From Chitinophagales bacterium (GTDB taxonomy: Bacteria > Bacteroidota > Bacteroidia > Chitinophagales > Saprospiraceae): a DNA stretch of 64,000 nucleotides. Shown here piece by piece: positions 42,275 to 51,700 of the stretch. The notes under the pieces were generated by a model, which saw nothing but the letters and a program-made list of their open reading frames with translations, did no database searches and was not told the origin of the DNA. The stretch covers positions 88,542 through 152,541 of the forward strand of contig JAFLBO010000015.1 of NCBI GenBank assembly GCA_017303475.1, written 5' to 3'. Made by a program: the position numbers and the translations under genes. Positions within the stretch are counted from its first letter, which is position 1, and each line of letters opens with the position of its first letter.

Positions 42275-43051
42275 ATGAAAATTGCCCTTTTCTCCGACAT
42301 TCACGCCAATTTACCCGCCCTTGAGGCCTTTTTTCAGGACATAGACCAACGCAGGCCAGACCAGATTTTTTGTCTCGGCGATTTGGTTGGATACAATATA
42401 TGGCCCAATGAGGTCATACAGGAAATTCGCAAAAGGGGTATTCCTACCATTGCCGGCAATTATGACTTTGGTATTGGACGGGCCACAGACGACTGTGGTT
42501 GCGCCTACAAAACTGAAGAGGAAAAAGCCAATGGCGCTGTGTCTATATCCTTTACCAACCAATTGGTGCAGTCTGCAGAACGTCAGTATTTGCGGGAGTT
42601 ACCCAAACATATCCGGGTGGATTTAGAACTTAAAGATGGCGCTCCCATTTCTTTGTTGCTGGTACATGGCAGTCCGCGCAAGATCAACGAATACCTTTTT
42701 GAAGATCGGGAAGAGGCCAGCATGTTGCGGATCATGGAGGGTGCACAGGCCGATATATTGTGCTTTGGACATACGCACAAGCCGTATCACAGGGTGCTGA
42801 ATTCAGGCACCACTACAGACCCGCACTTCCGTCACGCCATCAATATTGGTTCGGTGGGCAAGCCCAAGGATGGAGACCCTCGCGGTGGCTATGTATTACT
42901 AGAACTCGATGAGCACAGCGATTTAACCCAAGCCGGTAGTATCCGGGTTGAATTTGTTCGTTTTGCTTATGATGTGGAAAAAGCAGCCCGTGCGGTAGAA
43001 GAAAGCATCTTGCCCGATGCCTACGCAACGGCTTTGCGGGTGGGCAAATAG
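42275..43051 (+). CDS. Calcineurin-like metallophosphoesterase
   Basis: 258 residues. All metal-ligand motifs are present: FSDIHAN, CLGDLVGY, AGNYD, VHGSPR, CFGHTHKPY. A DDCGCAYKTEEE insert after GNYD is specific to this subgroup. Last gene of the ars cluster, 24 bp after the aquaporin; a role in arsenic or phosphate handling is inferred from position only. Confidence 0.88.
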   Translation: MKIALFSDIHANLPALEAFFQDIDQRRPDQIFCLGDLVGYNIWPNEVIQEIRKRGIPTIAGNYDFGIGRATDDCGCAYKTEEEKANGAVSISFTNQLVQSAERQYLRELPKHIRVDLELKDGAPISLLLVHGSPRKINEYLFEDREEASMLRIMEGAQADILCFGHTHKPYHRVLNSGTTTDPHFRHAINIGSVGKPKDGDPRGGYVLLELDEHSDLTQAGSIRVEFVRFAYDVEKAARAVEESILPDAYATALRVGK

Positions 43052-43084
43052 GCTCTTCAGGATTGGGGAGATGGCCATTTAAAA

Positions 43085-43160
43085 GGCTATTTCACCGCCG
43101 AGACGCAGAGGCCCGAAGGAACAACTCTGCGCCTCCGCGTCTCTGCGGTGAAAGAATCAT
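43085..43160. repeat. ACCGCGGAG-family palindrome (copy 4)
   Basis: TTTCACCGCCGAGACGCAGAG and CTCTGCGCCTCCGCG...CTGCGGTGAAAG, between convergent genes; may act as terminator for both. Confidence 0.75.
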
Positions 43161-43165
43161 TCTAT

Positions 43166-43549
43166 TCACATCCATTTTGAAAGGAAACGAATCAGTTCAG
43201 CGCGAAGTTCGTTGAACATTTTTTCGAATACCTCCACCCGATCGCGTTGTTCCGGATGATCCGGAAATTTTTGATGATCAATGGCCGTTGGATTCTGTTT
43301 AACCGCGGCTTCCAGTTGCGACTCATGTCCTTTGATGTCGTGATTCAGGATGTCAATTTGTTCCTTTTGGATAATGAGTTGATTTTGAAACCTTTCCACC
43401 AGCGCGAGCACTTCATGGGAAGTATTTTTCTGCGCTATTTCCGCAATCCGATGCTGCATAATTGAGAGCTCATCTTTGTAAAACAGCAGTTTGTTCAACC
43501 AGGTCTTGTGTTCCTCGTGCAGCTGGTAAATTGTTTTTTGCCTGTCCAT
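43166..43549 (-). CDS. Coiled-coil protein of unknown function
   Basis: 127 residues, no signal peptide. Predicted almost entirely helical with heptad-like spacing (HEEHKTWLNKLLFYKDELSIMQHR cut across two turns, then FQNQLIIQKEQIDILNHDI). The ATG at 43549 is chosen because the longer frame begins without similar composition. No family recognised. Confidence 0.55.
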   Translation of the reverse strand: MDRQKTIYQLHEEHKTWLNKLLFYKDELSIMQHRIAEIAQKNTSHEVLALVERFQNQLIIQKEQIDILNHDIKGHESQLEAAVKQNPTAIDHQKFPDHPEQRDRVEVFEKMFNELRAELIRFLSKWM

Positions 43550-43723
43550 ATTGTAAGAAATTTTGTGTGTGATATAGCCCTGCAAACGTCCTGCGATTAG
43601 CAATCCAGTCAACTGACCTGCGTCACCGGGCGACATGATTTGCAGCTTTCAGCATCACGCCAATACTGCGCGAACAACATCCTTTTTATCAATCAGACAA
43701 ACTGGGTAGCAGGGAAATGCCCT

Positions 43724-43760
43724 AAAATTGCGCCGTAGTTGACAACTCGGCGCAATTTTT
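43724..43760. terminator. Strong hairpin with T tract, both strands
   Basis: AAAATTGCGCCG, 12-nt loop, CGGCGCAATTTTT. No annotated gene ends here on either strand: the phosphoesterase ends 670 bp to the left and the sigma factor starts 65 bp to the right. Confidence 0.6.
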
Positions 43761-43825
43761 CAGCTATGACTGTCCTATTGTGCAACCTTCCATTTTAACA
43801 CTTGTCAATACAAATACCTGACAAA

Positions 43826-44359
43826 ATGAACGCCACCGATACGCACCGCGACCTGATAGAGCGTTGTCGAGAAGGACGACGCGACGCACAGTTCGAGTTG
43901 TACCGCCTGTATTCACGGGCGATGTACAACACGGCCTTGCGTATGGTTAGAAATTCGCATGATGCGGAAGATATTCTGCAGAGTGTATTTGTGGAGGTAT
44001 TCACCAAGCTGGATTCATTTCGTTATGAAAGCAGTATTGGAGCCTGGATGAAGCGCATCACCGTCAACAAATGCATCAACTTTATGAAAAGTCGCCGCAT
44101 GGAATTAACGGAACTGACCGCTTCACATGACAAAATGGAACAAACGGAAAAGGACCCGGATATGCCATATTCTGTGGATAAAATCAATAAAGCCATAGAT
44201 CAGCTTCCGGATGGGTATCGGGTAGTGTTTAGTTTGTACGCTATTGAAGGGTATGACCACGAGGAAATTGGACAAATATTGGGTGTGACTGAAGCCACCT
44301 CCAAAAGTCAGTACAGCAGAGCCAAAGCGAAATTGAGGGAGGTGTTGAAGGGAGATTGA
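43826..44359 (+). CDS. ECF-type RNA polymerase sigma factor
   Basis: 177 residues. Region 2 (YRLYSRAMYNTALRMVRNSHDAEDILQSVFVEVF) and region 4 (INKAIDQLPDGYRVVFSLYAIEGYDHEEIGQILGVTEATSKSQ spread over two helices) are standard for Bacteroidota ECF sigma factors. The next gene encodes its likely membrane-bound anti-sigma factor. ATG at 43826 preferred to an upstream TTG. No TAnnTTTG box precedes it, so it may be read from its own ECF promoter. Confidence 0.93.
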   Translation: MNATDTHRDLIERCREGRRDAQFELYRLYSRAMYNTALRMVRNSHDAEDILQSVFVEVFTKLDSFRYESSIGAWMKRITVNKCINFMKSRRMELTELTASHDKMEQTEKDPDMPYSVDKINKAIDQLPDGYRVVFSLYAIEGYDHEEIGQILGVTEATSKSQYSRAKAKLREVLKGD

Positions 44360-44368
44360 TGTACAGGC

Positions 44369-44412
44369 GGGTTTGAAGGGTTTGAAGGGTTTGAAGGGTT
44401 TGAAGGGTTTGA
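44369..44412. repeat. 9-bp array GGGTTTGAA
   Basis: Five perfect units of GGGTTTGAA between the sigma and anti-sigma genes. The same word recurs in the grpE-dnaJ gap at 58861. Confidence 0.95.
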
Positions 44413-44427
44413 AAATCATCAACTTTT

Positions 44428-44470
44428 CCAAAACACCAAAACACCAAAACACCAAAACACCAAAACACCC
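44428..44470. repeat. 9-bp array ACACCAAAA
   Basis: Four to five units of ACACCAAAA directly after the first array and 30 bp before the anti-sigma ATG. Confidence 0.95.
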
Positions 44471-44498
44471 AACCACTTGAAAACTCCAATACTTGACT

Positions 44499-45275
44499 AT
44501 GAGCGATTCGATTAAAATATTCATTCAGCAACATCGGGAGGCTTTTGACGAAGCGGTGCCTGGTGCACACGGCTGGACGGAATTGGCGCGAATGCTTAAC
44601 CGTTTACCGGATGCAGATGGACTGGAGAAGGAGTTGATGTGCAATAGGGTGTTGATGGATGCACTGGAGGTCCCTGGTTCAGTCTGGGGGCGAGTAGATG
44701 CTGAGCTGGATGCTCAGGCTAATTCTACGTTGGAGCATTTCATTCAGCAAAACCGCAATGCATTTGATGTAGCTGAGCCAGATCAGCAGATTTGGGAACG
44801 TATTTCCGGGCAAATTCCGGCGCCTAAGGCCATTAAGGTACACATGGGTTGGCAGCGTTCTTTGATGCGCATTGCAGCATCTCTTTTGTTGGTATTAACC
44901 GGCATTGGCGGAGGTATCTGGTACGAGCGGCAAAGTAATGAGGGCATGGCAATGAGTGATGTATCTGGCGAGTATGCAGAACTGGAACAGTTTTACCAAC
45001 GCAACATCAGTGTAAAACAAGAAAAACTGGCCACTTTTACCAGCAATCGGCCGGATGATGTATATGAAGACCTGCAGCACCTGGACGATGTAATGGAACA
45101 GCTCCGTCAGGAGTTGGCCATTGTTCCTCCCGGCAACCGGGAACAGGTAGTGAGAGCCATGATAGAAAACTACAAAGCCAAAACCGCCATCCTCCAAAGA
45201 GTTCTGGAGCGACTGGAGGAATCAGCCAACGGAGGCGACAACCGTAAACAAAGCAATGCAATCAAAAACATTTAA
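44499..45275 (+). CDS. Probable membrane anti-sigma factor
   Basis: 258 residues. The cytoplasmic N-terminal part has two copies of a FIQQHREAFDEAVPGAHGW / FIQQNRNAFDVAEPDQQIW motif (about residues 6-25 and 83-102). A membrane helix is at about 124-142 (LMRIAASLLLVLTGIGGGIW), then a periplasmic coiled coil. The position after an ECF sigma gene and the one-helix topology suggest an anti-sigma factor; it lacks the zinc HxxxCxxC motif of ZAS proteins. Confidence 0.75.
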   Translation: MSDSIKIFIQQHREAFDEAVPGAHGWTELARMLNRLPDADGLEKELMCNRVLMDALEVPGSVWGRVDAELDAQANSTLEHFIQQNRNAFDVAEPDQQIWERISGQIPAPKAIKVHMGWQRSLMRIAASLLLVLTGIGGGIWYERQSNEGMAMSDVSGEYAELEQFYQRNISVKQEKLATFTSNRPDDVYEDLQHLDDVMEQLRQELAIVPPGNREQVVRAMIENYKAKTAILQRVLERLEESANGGDNRKQSNAIKNI

Positions 45276-45285
45276 ACCTTTTGCC

Positions 45286-46410
45286 ATGAAAAACATCAGG
45301 GTAGTCTTGCTCTTGTGCCTCTTTGTGGCCCCCTCGCTTGCTGTTTGGGCAAAGGAGCCCAAACAGGAGTTTGTTAAAACCATAAACCGGGAATTCAGCA
45401 CAGCAGCAGACGGAACAACCGCAATTTATAATCGTTACGGTTCCGTAAACATTAAAACCTGGCAAAATAACGCAGTTAAGGTTGATATTACGATCGTTGT
45501 AACGGCCAAAAGTCAACGGGAAGCCGAAGCCACTTTCAATAACATCAACGTTAACTTTACCAACGCCTGGGGTTATGTAAAGGCCGAAACCATGATTGCC
45601 GAAACCATGACCTACGGCGCTGGAAACTGGTGGCCAGGCAAAGCTTGTGGCGACGATTTTAAGATCAATTACGACGTATGGATGCCTGCCGGCAATCAGC
45701 TTGATCTGAAAAACAAGTACGGTAATGCATGGGTAGGCGCTTTGAAAGGCAAACTGCTTGCTGAAATCAAGTATGGCGACCTTCGTGCAGAAGCCATCAG
45801 CAATGATGCCGACATCAACATTGGTTACGGGAAAGCCTTTTTGGCCAAGGTAAATAGCCTGTCCGGCCAATCCAGCTACAGCGAGCTGAATATTACTGAA
45901 GCCCGCGACATTCAACTGGATACCAAATACTCCGAAACACGGGTAGAAAAGGCCAACAATGTGCGCATAACCTCCCGCAACGACGATTTCAATCTCGGCA
46001 ATGTGGAAGAATTGCGCCTGCAAACCAAATATGCCAACCTGAAAAGCAACTACATCCGCACCGCCTACATCACGGCACAATATTCAGATATGGATTTCGC
46101 TGCCGTAAAAGAGGGCATAGATGCTGACATGACATATGGCAAACTGCAAATCAACTCGCTCAGCCGCAATTTCTCCAACGTGAATGTGGTGGGTAAGTAC
46201 ACCGGCGTAACCGTGGGTGTTGAACGTGGCGCAGCCTATCGCTTTGATGCCGAAGTTGATTACGCCGATGCGCATGTGCCACAAACAGCTACCGTTAAAA
46301 GTAGAAGCGACTCCAACAACCGTGAGGCCGTGCAAGGTTACCTGGGTAATGAAAGCGCCAAAGGTTTGGTCAAAGCCCGCCTTGTTTACGGCGATTTTGT
46401 CATCAGATAA
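45286..46410 (+). CDS. Exported beta-solenoid-like protein (DUF4097-like)
   Basis: 374 residues from the ATG at 45286, signal peptide ending at VWAK. The mature chain is made of short regular beta strands (KYGNAWVGALKG, IKYGDLRAEA, NIGYGKAFLAKV, LDTKYSETRVEKA, ADMTYGKLQINSL), as in DUF4097/adhesin-like solenoids. It starts 11 bp after the anti-sigma gene, making a sigma/anti-sigma/exported protein operon; a terminator follows. It may be sensed by, or be the main product of, the sigma system. Confidence 0.75.
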   Translation: MKNIRVVLLLCLFVAPSLAVWAKEPKQEFVKTINREFSTAADGTTAIYNRYGSVNIKTWQNNAVKVDITIVVTAKSQREAEATFNNINVNFTNAWGYVKAETMIAETMTYGAGNWWPGKACGDDFKINYDVWMPAGNQLDLKNKYGNAWVGALKGKLLAEIKYGDLRAEAISNDADINIGYGKAFLAKVNSLSGQSSYSELNITEARDIQLDTKYSETRVEKANNVRITSRNDDFNLGNVEELRLQTKYANLKSNYIRTAYITAQYSDMDFAAVKEGIDADMTYGKLQINSLSRNFSNVNVVGKYTGVTVGVERGAAYRFDAEVDYADAHVPQTATVKSRSDSNNREAVQGYLGNESAKGLVKARLVYGDFVIR

Positions 46411-46435
46411 ATTCCTGTCGTAATATCTTTATCCC

Positions 46436-46474
46436 GTGAGTCGCTCGGAAATATCCGGGCGACTCATGTTTTTT
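46436..46474 (+). terminator. Terminator of the sigma operon
   Basis: GTGAGTCGC, loop, GCGACTCAT followed by GTTTTTT, 26 bp after the stop. Confidence 0.85.
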
Positions 46475-46520
46475 CCACTCCTATTCGGAACCTGAACCCC
46501 AAAGTAACGTTTATAGGCTG

Positions 46521-47711
46521 ATGAACGCTAAAGAACGACTCTTGCTTTTTGCCCTTGCTGCTGTCAATTTCACCCATATCATGGATTTTATGATCATGAT
46601 GCCGCTGGGGCCACAATTGATGGACCTTTTGCAGATAAACCCGCAACAATTCAGTTTGGCTGTATCGGCTTACGGCATCACTGCGGGGATATCCAGTTTC
46701 ATCGCAGCTTTTTTTGTGGACCGTTTCGACCGGAAATCTATCCTGTTGTACGCCTACATTGGATTTCTAATTGGTACTTTTTCCTGCGCATTTGCCCCTA
46801 ATTATGAATTGCTGGTAGCTGCCAGGGTTTTGGCAGGTTTATTTGGCGGAATGATTGGCGCGCAGGTGTTGGCCATTGTAGCAGACACCTTTGCCTATGA
46901 GCGACGAGCTATGGCTATGGGCACGCTAATGACTGCGTTTTCCCTTGCCTCAGTAGCGGGTGTACCCGCAGGTTTATGGCTGGCAGCCAAGTTCAGCTGG
47001 CATGTGCCTTTTTTGGCTATAGGACTTTTGGGAATAGCTGTGCTGGTGATCATTTCTTTAGCTGTACCGCCCATGAATCAGCACATTTTGGAAAAGAGGC
47101 CGGGACAAAAACCATTTCAGGTACTGACCGATATATTTCAAACGCCCAATCAGATGCGGGCGTTATCGTTTTCCATAGTTCTGATGCTCGGGCACTTTAT
47201 CATCATTCCCTTTATTTCCCCAACATTGGTAGGGAATGCGGGATTTAGTCAGGATCATATATTCCTGATATATTTTGTGGGCGGCTTACTTACTATTTTT
47301 AGTGCTCCGTTGATAGGCAAATTGGCCGACCGGCGCGGCAAATACCCCATTTTTGTATTATTTGCCCTGCTTTCGCTCATTCCGGTATGGTTATTAACCA
47401 ATATCTGGCCTGTGCCTCTGTGGGTAGTGCTCACCATTGCCGGGGTATTTTTTGTTGTAATCAACGGCCGTATGATACCCACTCAGGCACTGGTATCAAG
47501 CGTAGTGCATCCGCAAAAACGAGGCGGTTTTATGAGTATCAACTCATCTATGCAGCAATTATCTACCGGTATGGCATCCATGCTGGGCGGCGCCATTGTT
47601 TCCAAAACGGCTGATGGCCACATCCTGCATTACAATTGGGTTGGCTATTTATCTATGTCCCTGATACTGCTCAGCATCTGGTTAGCCGGCCGGGTTAAAC
47701 CCATTGATTAA
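46521..47711 (+). CDS. MFS transporter (AraJ/drug-proton antiporter type)
   Basis: 396 residues with 12 membrane helices. The FIAAFFVDRFDRKSILLYAY segment holds the MFS motif A between helices 2 and 3, and KLADRRGKYPIF is its repeat in the second half. Most similar in layout to AraJ/multidrug efflux members; substrate unknown. A small element begins at its stop codon. Confidence 0.88.
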   Translation: MNAKERLLLFALAAVNFTHIMDFMIMMPLGPQLMDLLQINPQQFSLAVSAYGITAGISSFIAAFFVDRFDRKSILLYAYIGFLIGTFSCAFAPNYELLVAARVLAGLFGGMIGAQVLAIVADTFAYERRAMAMGTLMTAFSLASVAGVPAGLWLAAKFSWHVPFLAIGLLGIAVLVIISLAVPPMNQHILEKRPGQKPFQVLTDIFQTPNQMRALSFSIVLMLGHFIIIPFISPTLVGNAGFSQDHIFLIYFVGGLLTIFSAPLIGKLADRRGKYPIFVLFALLSLIPVWLLTNIWPVPLWVVLTIAGVFFVVINGRMIPTQALVSSVVHPQKRGGFMSINSSMQQLSTGMASMLGGAIVSKTADGHILHYNWVGYLSMSLILLSIWLAGRVKPID

Positions 47712-47880
47712 GAGCATGTTGGGAATTTTCTTGCCGGGCCCAAAATTGTCCTTTTTCCGCCATTTTTCACCTTTTTTCAGTCACGTCCAGAGTACTCGGG
47801 ATGCTTCTTCAAAAACGCAAAAACTGACGAAAAAAGCTCAAATTTTTGACTCCGGCAGAAAATCCCCAACATGCTCTAAA
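47709..47880. mobile_element. TTAGAG...CTCTAA element (copy 2), MITE-like
   Basis: About 170 bp with inverted ends (TAAGAGCATGTTGGGAATTT and, complemented, TTTAGAGCATGTTGGGGATT). It begins exactly at the stop codon of the MFS gene and ends inside the YdeI-like gene, where its right end is read as the C-terminus LEHVGDFLPESKI and stop. The interior has no reading frame of its own. A 56-bp version is at 13193-13248. Confidence 0.75.
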
Positions 47881-48440
47881 GGCTGGGTGCCGTATGTTTT
47901 CCCTTCGCGTGTCATTTTGATGAGGTAGTTGAGGCGTTTTTCCACCTCAGGCTGCCGACTTGCGCCTTTGATTTCGGTGATCCAGCCTATTTTGAGTCGC
48001 TTGTAAAAATGTGTAAAGGATTGGAAGTTTTCCCAAACCTGTTCATCTTCCTGCAACCTCGCCGCAATCCACTCCGGAATGACCAGTGGATCATTAGGGC
48101 TACCGATCTGGTCTTTTAGCGGTTCAATTCCCGCCGGCGTCATCAAACCGTTTTGTTGCAGCTTCCAAATGCGTTGGCGGTTCAATTCTGACAGGAAGGT
48201 TTTTTTCCGTCGGGGTGTGATGCGTTGTACCATGCTTTCTGGTTCAAATTTCTTGACCACGCCATCAATCCAACCAAAACAGAGGCATTCTTCCACCATA
48301 TCATCGTACGGAATAGAGGGAATACCTGATGCTTTGTTGTAGGTTTTCAACCATACTTCAGTGGCTATTCGGTGATTTTCCAGGAGCCATTGGCGCCATT
48401 CCGACCGACCTGGGGGATAAAAAATAGCGAGATTTTCCAT
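47838..48440 (-). CDS. YdeI/OmdA-like protein with element-derived C-terminus
   Basis: 200 residues from the ATG at 48440. Typical YdeI/OmpD-associated features: WLKTYNKASGIPSIPYDDMVEECLCFGWIDG cut over two strands, and FYPPGRSEWRQWL. The C-terminal two-helix part includes FYKRLKIGWITEI. The last 13 codons (LEHVGDFLPESKI) and the stop lie wholly inside the repeat element at 47709-47880, so the original 3' end was replaced. Cytoplasmic; function not established. Confidence 0.85.
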   Translation of the reverse strand: MENLAIFYPPGRSEWRQWLLENHRIATEVWLKTYNKASGIPSIPYDDMVEECLCFGWIDGVVKKFEPESMVQRITPRRKKTFLSELNRQRIWKLQQNGLMTPAGIEPLKDQIGSPNDPLVIPEWIAARLQEDEQVWENFQSFTHFYKRLKIGWITEIKGASRQPEVEKRLNYLIKMTREGKTYGTQPLEHVGDFLPESKI

Positions 48441-48555
48441 AGTTCCGAACAAAATTAGCAAATTTCACAAACAAACAATAATTTTACTATGCCTTCATAA
48501 TCAATGAGTTTGCTACATGAAAATTGGCTGATGTGGATTTTTACCAAAAAGAATG

Positions 48556-48585
48556 TTGCAAATAGGTGCACATTTTTTACATTTA
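48556..48585 (+). promoter_or_regulatory. Promoter of the giant adhesin gene
   Basis: TTG at 48556-48558, 19 bp, TACATTTA (one mismatch to TAnnTTTG) at 48578-48585; leader about 145 nt. Confidence 0.5.
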
Positions 48586-48735
48586 CGCCCTCTAGCTCCA
48601 AATATAAGAAACCATCGTTGGCGGCGCAACTCTATCTTCCTTTCCGCCGTAATCATTTGATTACCGATGGCAATGTTTTAATCCTGCACATCCCGAAGTT
48701 AAGTGTCTGTTCACCTTCCTAATCTGAATTTGCTC

Positions 48736-51700
48736 ATGCGTTTACGCTACACACTGCTTTTTCTGCTTATTTGCTTTTATTTACCATCTCAACTTTTTGG
48801 GCAATGCCCTCCTCCCGGCTTTCCGGATTCTGGCGACAACTGTGGTGCGCCGATTATCTGTGAAAACCTCGATGGTTATTGCAACACCATCAATAACAAC
48901 AACGTATCCAGGCCTTTCCCATGTTGTCAGGGCTGGACCTTGAATAACGATGAATGGTTTGGCTTTTTTGCCGGCACTACCTCCATTTCTATCGAAGTGA
49001 CACCTTCCAACTGCGACCCCGGCGGTCAGCAGGGCCTTCAGGGTGGCATTTATGAAACCTGCCCTCCTGGCAACCCGAGCAACAACTGGTGTAACAACAA
49101 CGTAATGGATACTCAATGCTCCTGCACAGAGAATCCATTTACCCTTTCTTCAAACGATTTTGTGGTAGGTCAGGTGTACTGGATTGTACTTGATGGCTGT
49201 TCCGGTAACGTTTGCGATTATTCAATTGATGTTACCAATGGCTCTACAGTTCCATTCCCTCCGGATGATCCGGGCGAAGTTGAAGGGCCTGGTATTATTT
49301 GTCAGGGAACTTCCGGTGATTATCAGGTAGATCCTGTGGAATATGCCACGACATACACTTGGACGCTGACACCATCTTCTGCGGGAACTATGTCTGGTGG
49401 CAATGACAATAGTGTTAACGTAGCCTGGTCCAGTAACTTCAGCGGCAGTGCGCAACTTTGTCTGAAGGTTGCCAACGCCTGCTATATGAATGACGATACC
49501 TCTTGCATAACCGTGAACGTTCTGCCAAAACCTACCGCAACTCTCTCAGGCAGCGGGGTTATTTGTGCGAATTCAGGCGGCTCAGTTGACCTCACTGTAA
49601 CCCTTACCGGTGAGCCGGATTGGCGCCTGGTTTATGCCATTAATGGTGTACCGCAGCCACCAGTTATAGTATCCAGTTCTCCGTACATCATCACAATGAC
49701 CCAACCCGGTACTGTAACACTCGTAAGTGTGGCCAGTATTGATGCAAATCCTGCATGCGGAGGTACGGTCTCTGGTTCAGCTGTTGTTACACAAGTTACT
49801 TTAAACCCAACCTCTACTACGGTATCAGCTGTTTGCGGTCAAAACAACGGGTCCGTAGATTTGTCTATTTCCGGTGGCAACAACCCATATTCTTATTCCT
49901 GGTCAGGTGGTGAAACCACTCAGGACCTGAGTGGTGTACCGCCCGGAACCTATACCGCCACAATTACCGACAATAATGGCTGCACTGCCACACATACCGT
50001 AACAGTCAATGATAATATTACCAATCCCAACCTGACTGCGGTAGTAGTGAACAATACCACCTGCATAAATGGTAACGGATCAATAGACCTGAGTGTTTCC
50101 CCGTCCGGGATGTACACCTATAACTGGTCGAATAGCGCAACTACTCAGGATCTGAGCAACCTGCCGCCCGGGGATTATACGGTAACCGTTACCCAAGGCG
50201 TAACCTGCTCTGCAACTGGCACCTTTACGGTAGCCGACAACCCCAACAACCCCACCGTCAATTCAACGGTCACCAATACCACTTGCGATCTTGCCAATGG
50301 CAGTATCAATACCAGTGTTACCGGAGGTGTAGCTCCTTACACCTATTTGTGGGGAGGCGGCGAAACCTCACAAAATCTAAGCAATATTCCAGCCGGCAGC
50401 TACACCCTCACTGTAACAGGGGCCAATGGATGTACTGGCACAGCTAATATTACGGTTTCTAACAACAACCCACCCATTAACCTGTCGGCTACCACAGTAG
50501 CCAATACCACTTGTAATGGCGGCAACGGCAGCATCGATCTCTCAGCCGGTCCGGGCAATAACTATACCTACACCTGGTCTGGCGGCCAAACCACCCAGGA
50601 TTTGAGCAACCTGCCTCCAGGAAACTATACTGTGACCGTATCTGCAGGTGGAACTTGTACTGCAGAAGCCACTTATACGGTTGCCGACAACCCGAATCTG
50701 CCCAACCCAACGGCTACCCCTACCCAAACAAGTTGCGATTTCTCCAACGGCAGTATCAACGCAAGTGTATCCGGAGGTGTTCCACCTTATACGTTCAACT
50801 GGTCAACTGGCGCCACTACTGAAGACCTTTCCAATATTCCTACCGGAAACTATGTACTCACAGTAACTGGCGCCAATGGCTGTACACAAACTATAAGCGT
50901 TGACGTGACGAATAACAACCCGCCAATCAACGTTACAGCAACAGCGCAACCCAACACCGTTTGTAATGCCAACCCGAACGGAAGTATTGACGTAAGTGTA
51001 TCGCCTGCCGGTAACTATACCTACACCTGGGACAACGGTACTACAACACAAGATTTAAGTGGTGTAGGCCCTGGCAGCTATACAGTGACGGTGAGTGCCG
51101 GCGGATCTTGTACTCAGGTAGCCACCTTCAACGTACCCGCCAACCCAAATGAACCCAACATCACTCCTTCGGTTATCAATACCTCCTGCGACTTTTCCAA
51201 CGGTTCCATTAACCTTTCGGTGTCTGGAGGACCAACCCCTTACACCTTCCTGTGGGGCGATGGCACTACAACCCAAAACCTGGCCAGCATTCCTACCGGC
51301 ACGTACAACGTAACGGTTACCGCTGCCAATGGCTGTACCAATGCCGCCAGCATAGTGGTATCCAACGTGAACCCACCACTTGATCTGACCGCCACTACAC
51401 AGCCAAATACGAACTGTAACGGCAATAATAACGGCTCGATAAATCTTACAGCAACCCCTGCCGGCAACTACACCTACACCTGGTCTAATGGTACTACCAC
51501 CCAGGATTTGTCCAACATTCCGGCTGGCGACTATTCTGTTACAGTAAGCGGAGGCGGCTCCTGCACAGCTGTGGCCAACTATACCGTAGATTTTGATCCA
51601 AACGAGCCCAATCTGACCGTTTTCATCACTAATGCGAACTGCGGTCTGGCCAATGGTGCTGTTAACCTGAACGTTACCGGCGGCGTAAGTCCGTACACGT

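Noticed and set aside
44241..44570. Minus-strand frame encoding FWCFGV and FKP repeats across the sigma/anti-sigma gap
   Set aside because: It arises only from translating the 9-bp arrays backwards and overlaps two convincing genes.
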